NCBI GenBank assembly: GCA_027051995.1
Contig: JALUFY010000051.1
Span: 1 to 6,037, forward strand
DNA from: Hyphomicrobiales bacterium
GTDB taxonomy: Bacteria > Pseudomonadota > Alphaproteobacteria > Rhizobiales > Aestuariivirgaceae
Direction: 5' to 3'
Length of the DNA: 6,037 bases
Positions 5,762 through 6,037 of the stretch are shown one piece after another (position 1 is the first letter of the stretch; every line of letters starts with the position of its first letter). The translations under genes and the position numbers were made by a program. A model generated the notes under the pieces. The model searched no databases. It saw only the letters and a list, made by a program, of their open reading frames with translations, and was not told the DNA's origin.

Positions 5762-6037
5762 TGCCGCAAAAGCTCCGGGCTGGCGTATCCGTCGGCGGGC
5801 AGCCCGGCGGTGTGCTGATAGCGGCGCACGGCGGCGCGCGTCTTCGGCCCGATGTGGCCCCTGAAGGCCCCCCGGTAATAGCCCTGCCTGGCCAGATGCC
5901 TTTGCAGCTCGATGCGCTCGGCCCTGCTGAGCATGCGCTGGCGCACCGGCCAGGAGGCCACGATCGGCCCCGCCCCGCCGATGCGGTCGGCCAGATGGCC
6001 CACCGCCAGCGCGTAGGCGATGGAATTGTTGTAGGTC
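5743..6037 (-). CDS. Lytic murein transglycosylase, MltB-like, C-terminal end with peptidoglycan-binding domain (5' truncated)
   Basis: This is the last 97 residues of a gene entering from the right edge. The frame stays open beyond the GTG at 6003: the codons upstream encode T-Y-N-N-S-I-A-Y-A-L-A and continue directly into V-G-H-L-A-D-R-I-G-G-A-G-P. This 'YNNS..YALAVGHLADRI' block is the end of the SLT_2 / GH103 (MltB-type) catalytic domain, which cleaves the MurNAc-GlcNAc bond of peptidoglycan to give 1,6-anhydro ends. From about residue 35 of the fragment comes a PG_binding_1 domain: 'LSRAERIELQRHLARQGYYRG', then 'GHIGPKTRAAVRRYQHTAGLPADGYASPELLRHL'. The catalytic Glu and any signal peptide lie outside the window. 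It reads toward the DUF459 gene 81 nt downstream; I recall these two families as frequent neighbours in alphaproteobacteria, which hints at a shared cell-wall role. Confidence 0.9.
   Translation of the reverse strand, partial: TYNNSIAYALAVGHLADRIGGAGPIVASWPVRQRMLSRAERIELQRHLARQGYYRGAFRGHIGPKTRAAVRRYQHTAGLPADGYASPELLRHLRKGR

Noticed and set aside
6001..6003. GTG as the start of a small stand-alone peptidoglycan-binding protein
   Set aside because: The frame continues upstream to the edge, with YNNSIAYALA matching the end of the MltB-type catalytic domain, so this is the C-terminus of a larger gene.

Overview
The window is G+C-rich and Gram-negative in character. It has a periplasmic binding-protein ABC importer, a signal-peptide-bearing DUF459/SGNH protein and a periplasmic lytic transglycosylase. 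Strong G/C preference at third codon positions, together with the DUF459 and transglycosylase pair, suggests an alphaproteobacterium, perhaps Rhodospirillales-like. That assignment is inference; there is no rRNA or other marker to settle it.

Positions 1-4585 (plus strand) hold a complete Liv-type (HAAT family) importer except for the 5' end of its first gene. The order is substrate-binding protein (C-terminal 300 residues only), LivH permease, LivM permease, LivG ATPase and LivF ATPase. The last four genes overlap or lie 1 nt apart, so they are almost certainly one translationally coupled transcript. The only real gap, between the binding protein and livH, carries a perfect 10-bp hairpin without a T-run. 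That is the usual arrangement for keeping binding-protein mRNA more abundant than permease mRNA. The binding protein captures ligand in the periplasm, LivH and LivM form the membrane channel, and LivG and LivF power it. The substrate cannot be read from sequence: branched-chain amino acids are the family default, but other amino acids, amides or small carboxylates are possible.

Positions 4586-6037 hold two minus-strand genes converging on the importer operon across a 35-nt junction. The upstream one, running off the right edge, is the C-terminal end of an MltB-like lytic murein transglycosylase with a peptidoglycan-binding domain. Downstream of it is a secreted DUF459 (SGNH-hydrolase fold) protein. 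The two probably belong to a cell-wall or envelope module unrelated to the importer.

The most notable observation is that the DUF459 protein keeps the family scaffold but has Lys, Asn and Arg where the Ser-Asp-His catalytic residues would be expected. This suggests a pseudoenzyme. Also worth attention are a roughly 52-residue N-terminal extension on LivF and a paired TTGCGCAA dyad at the transglycosylase/DUF459 junction. I see no mobile element, CRISPR array, RNA gene or clearly new multi-gene system here.
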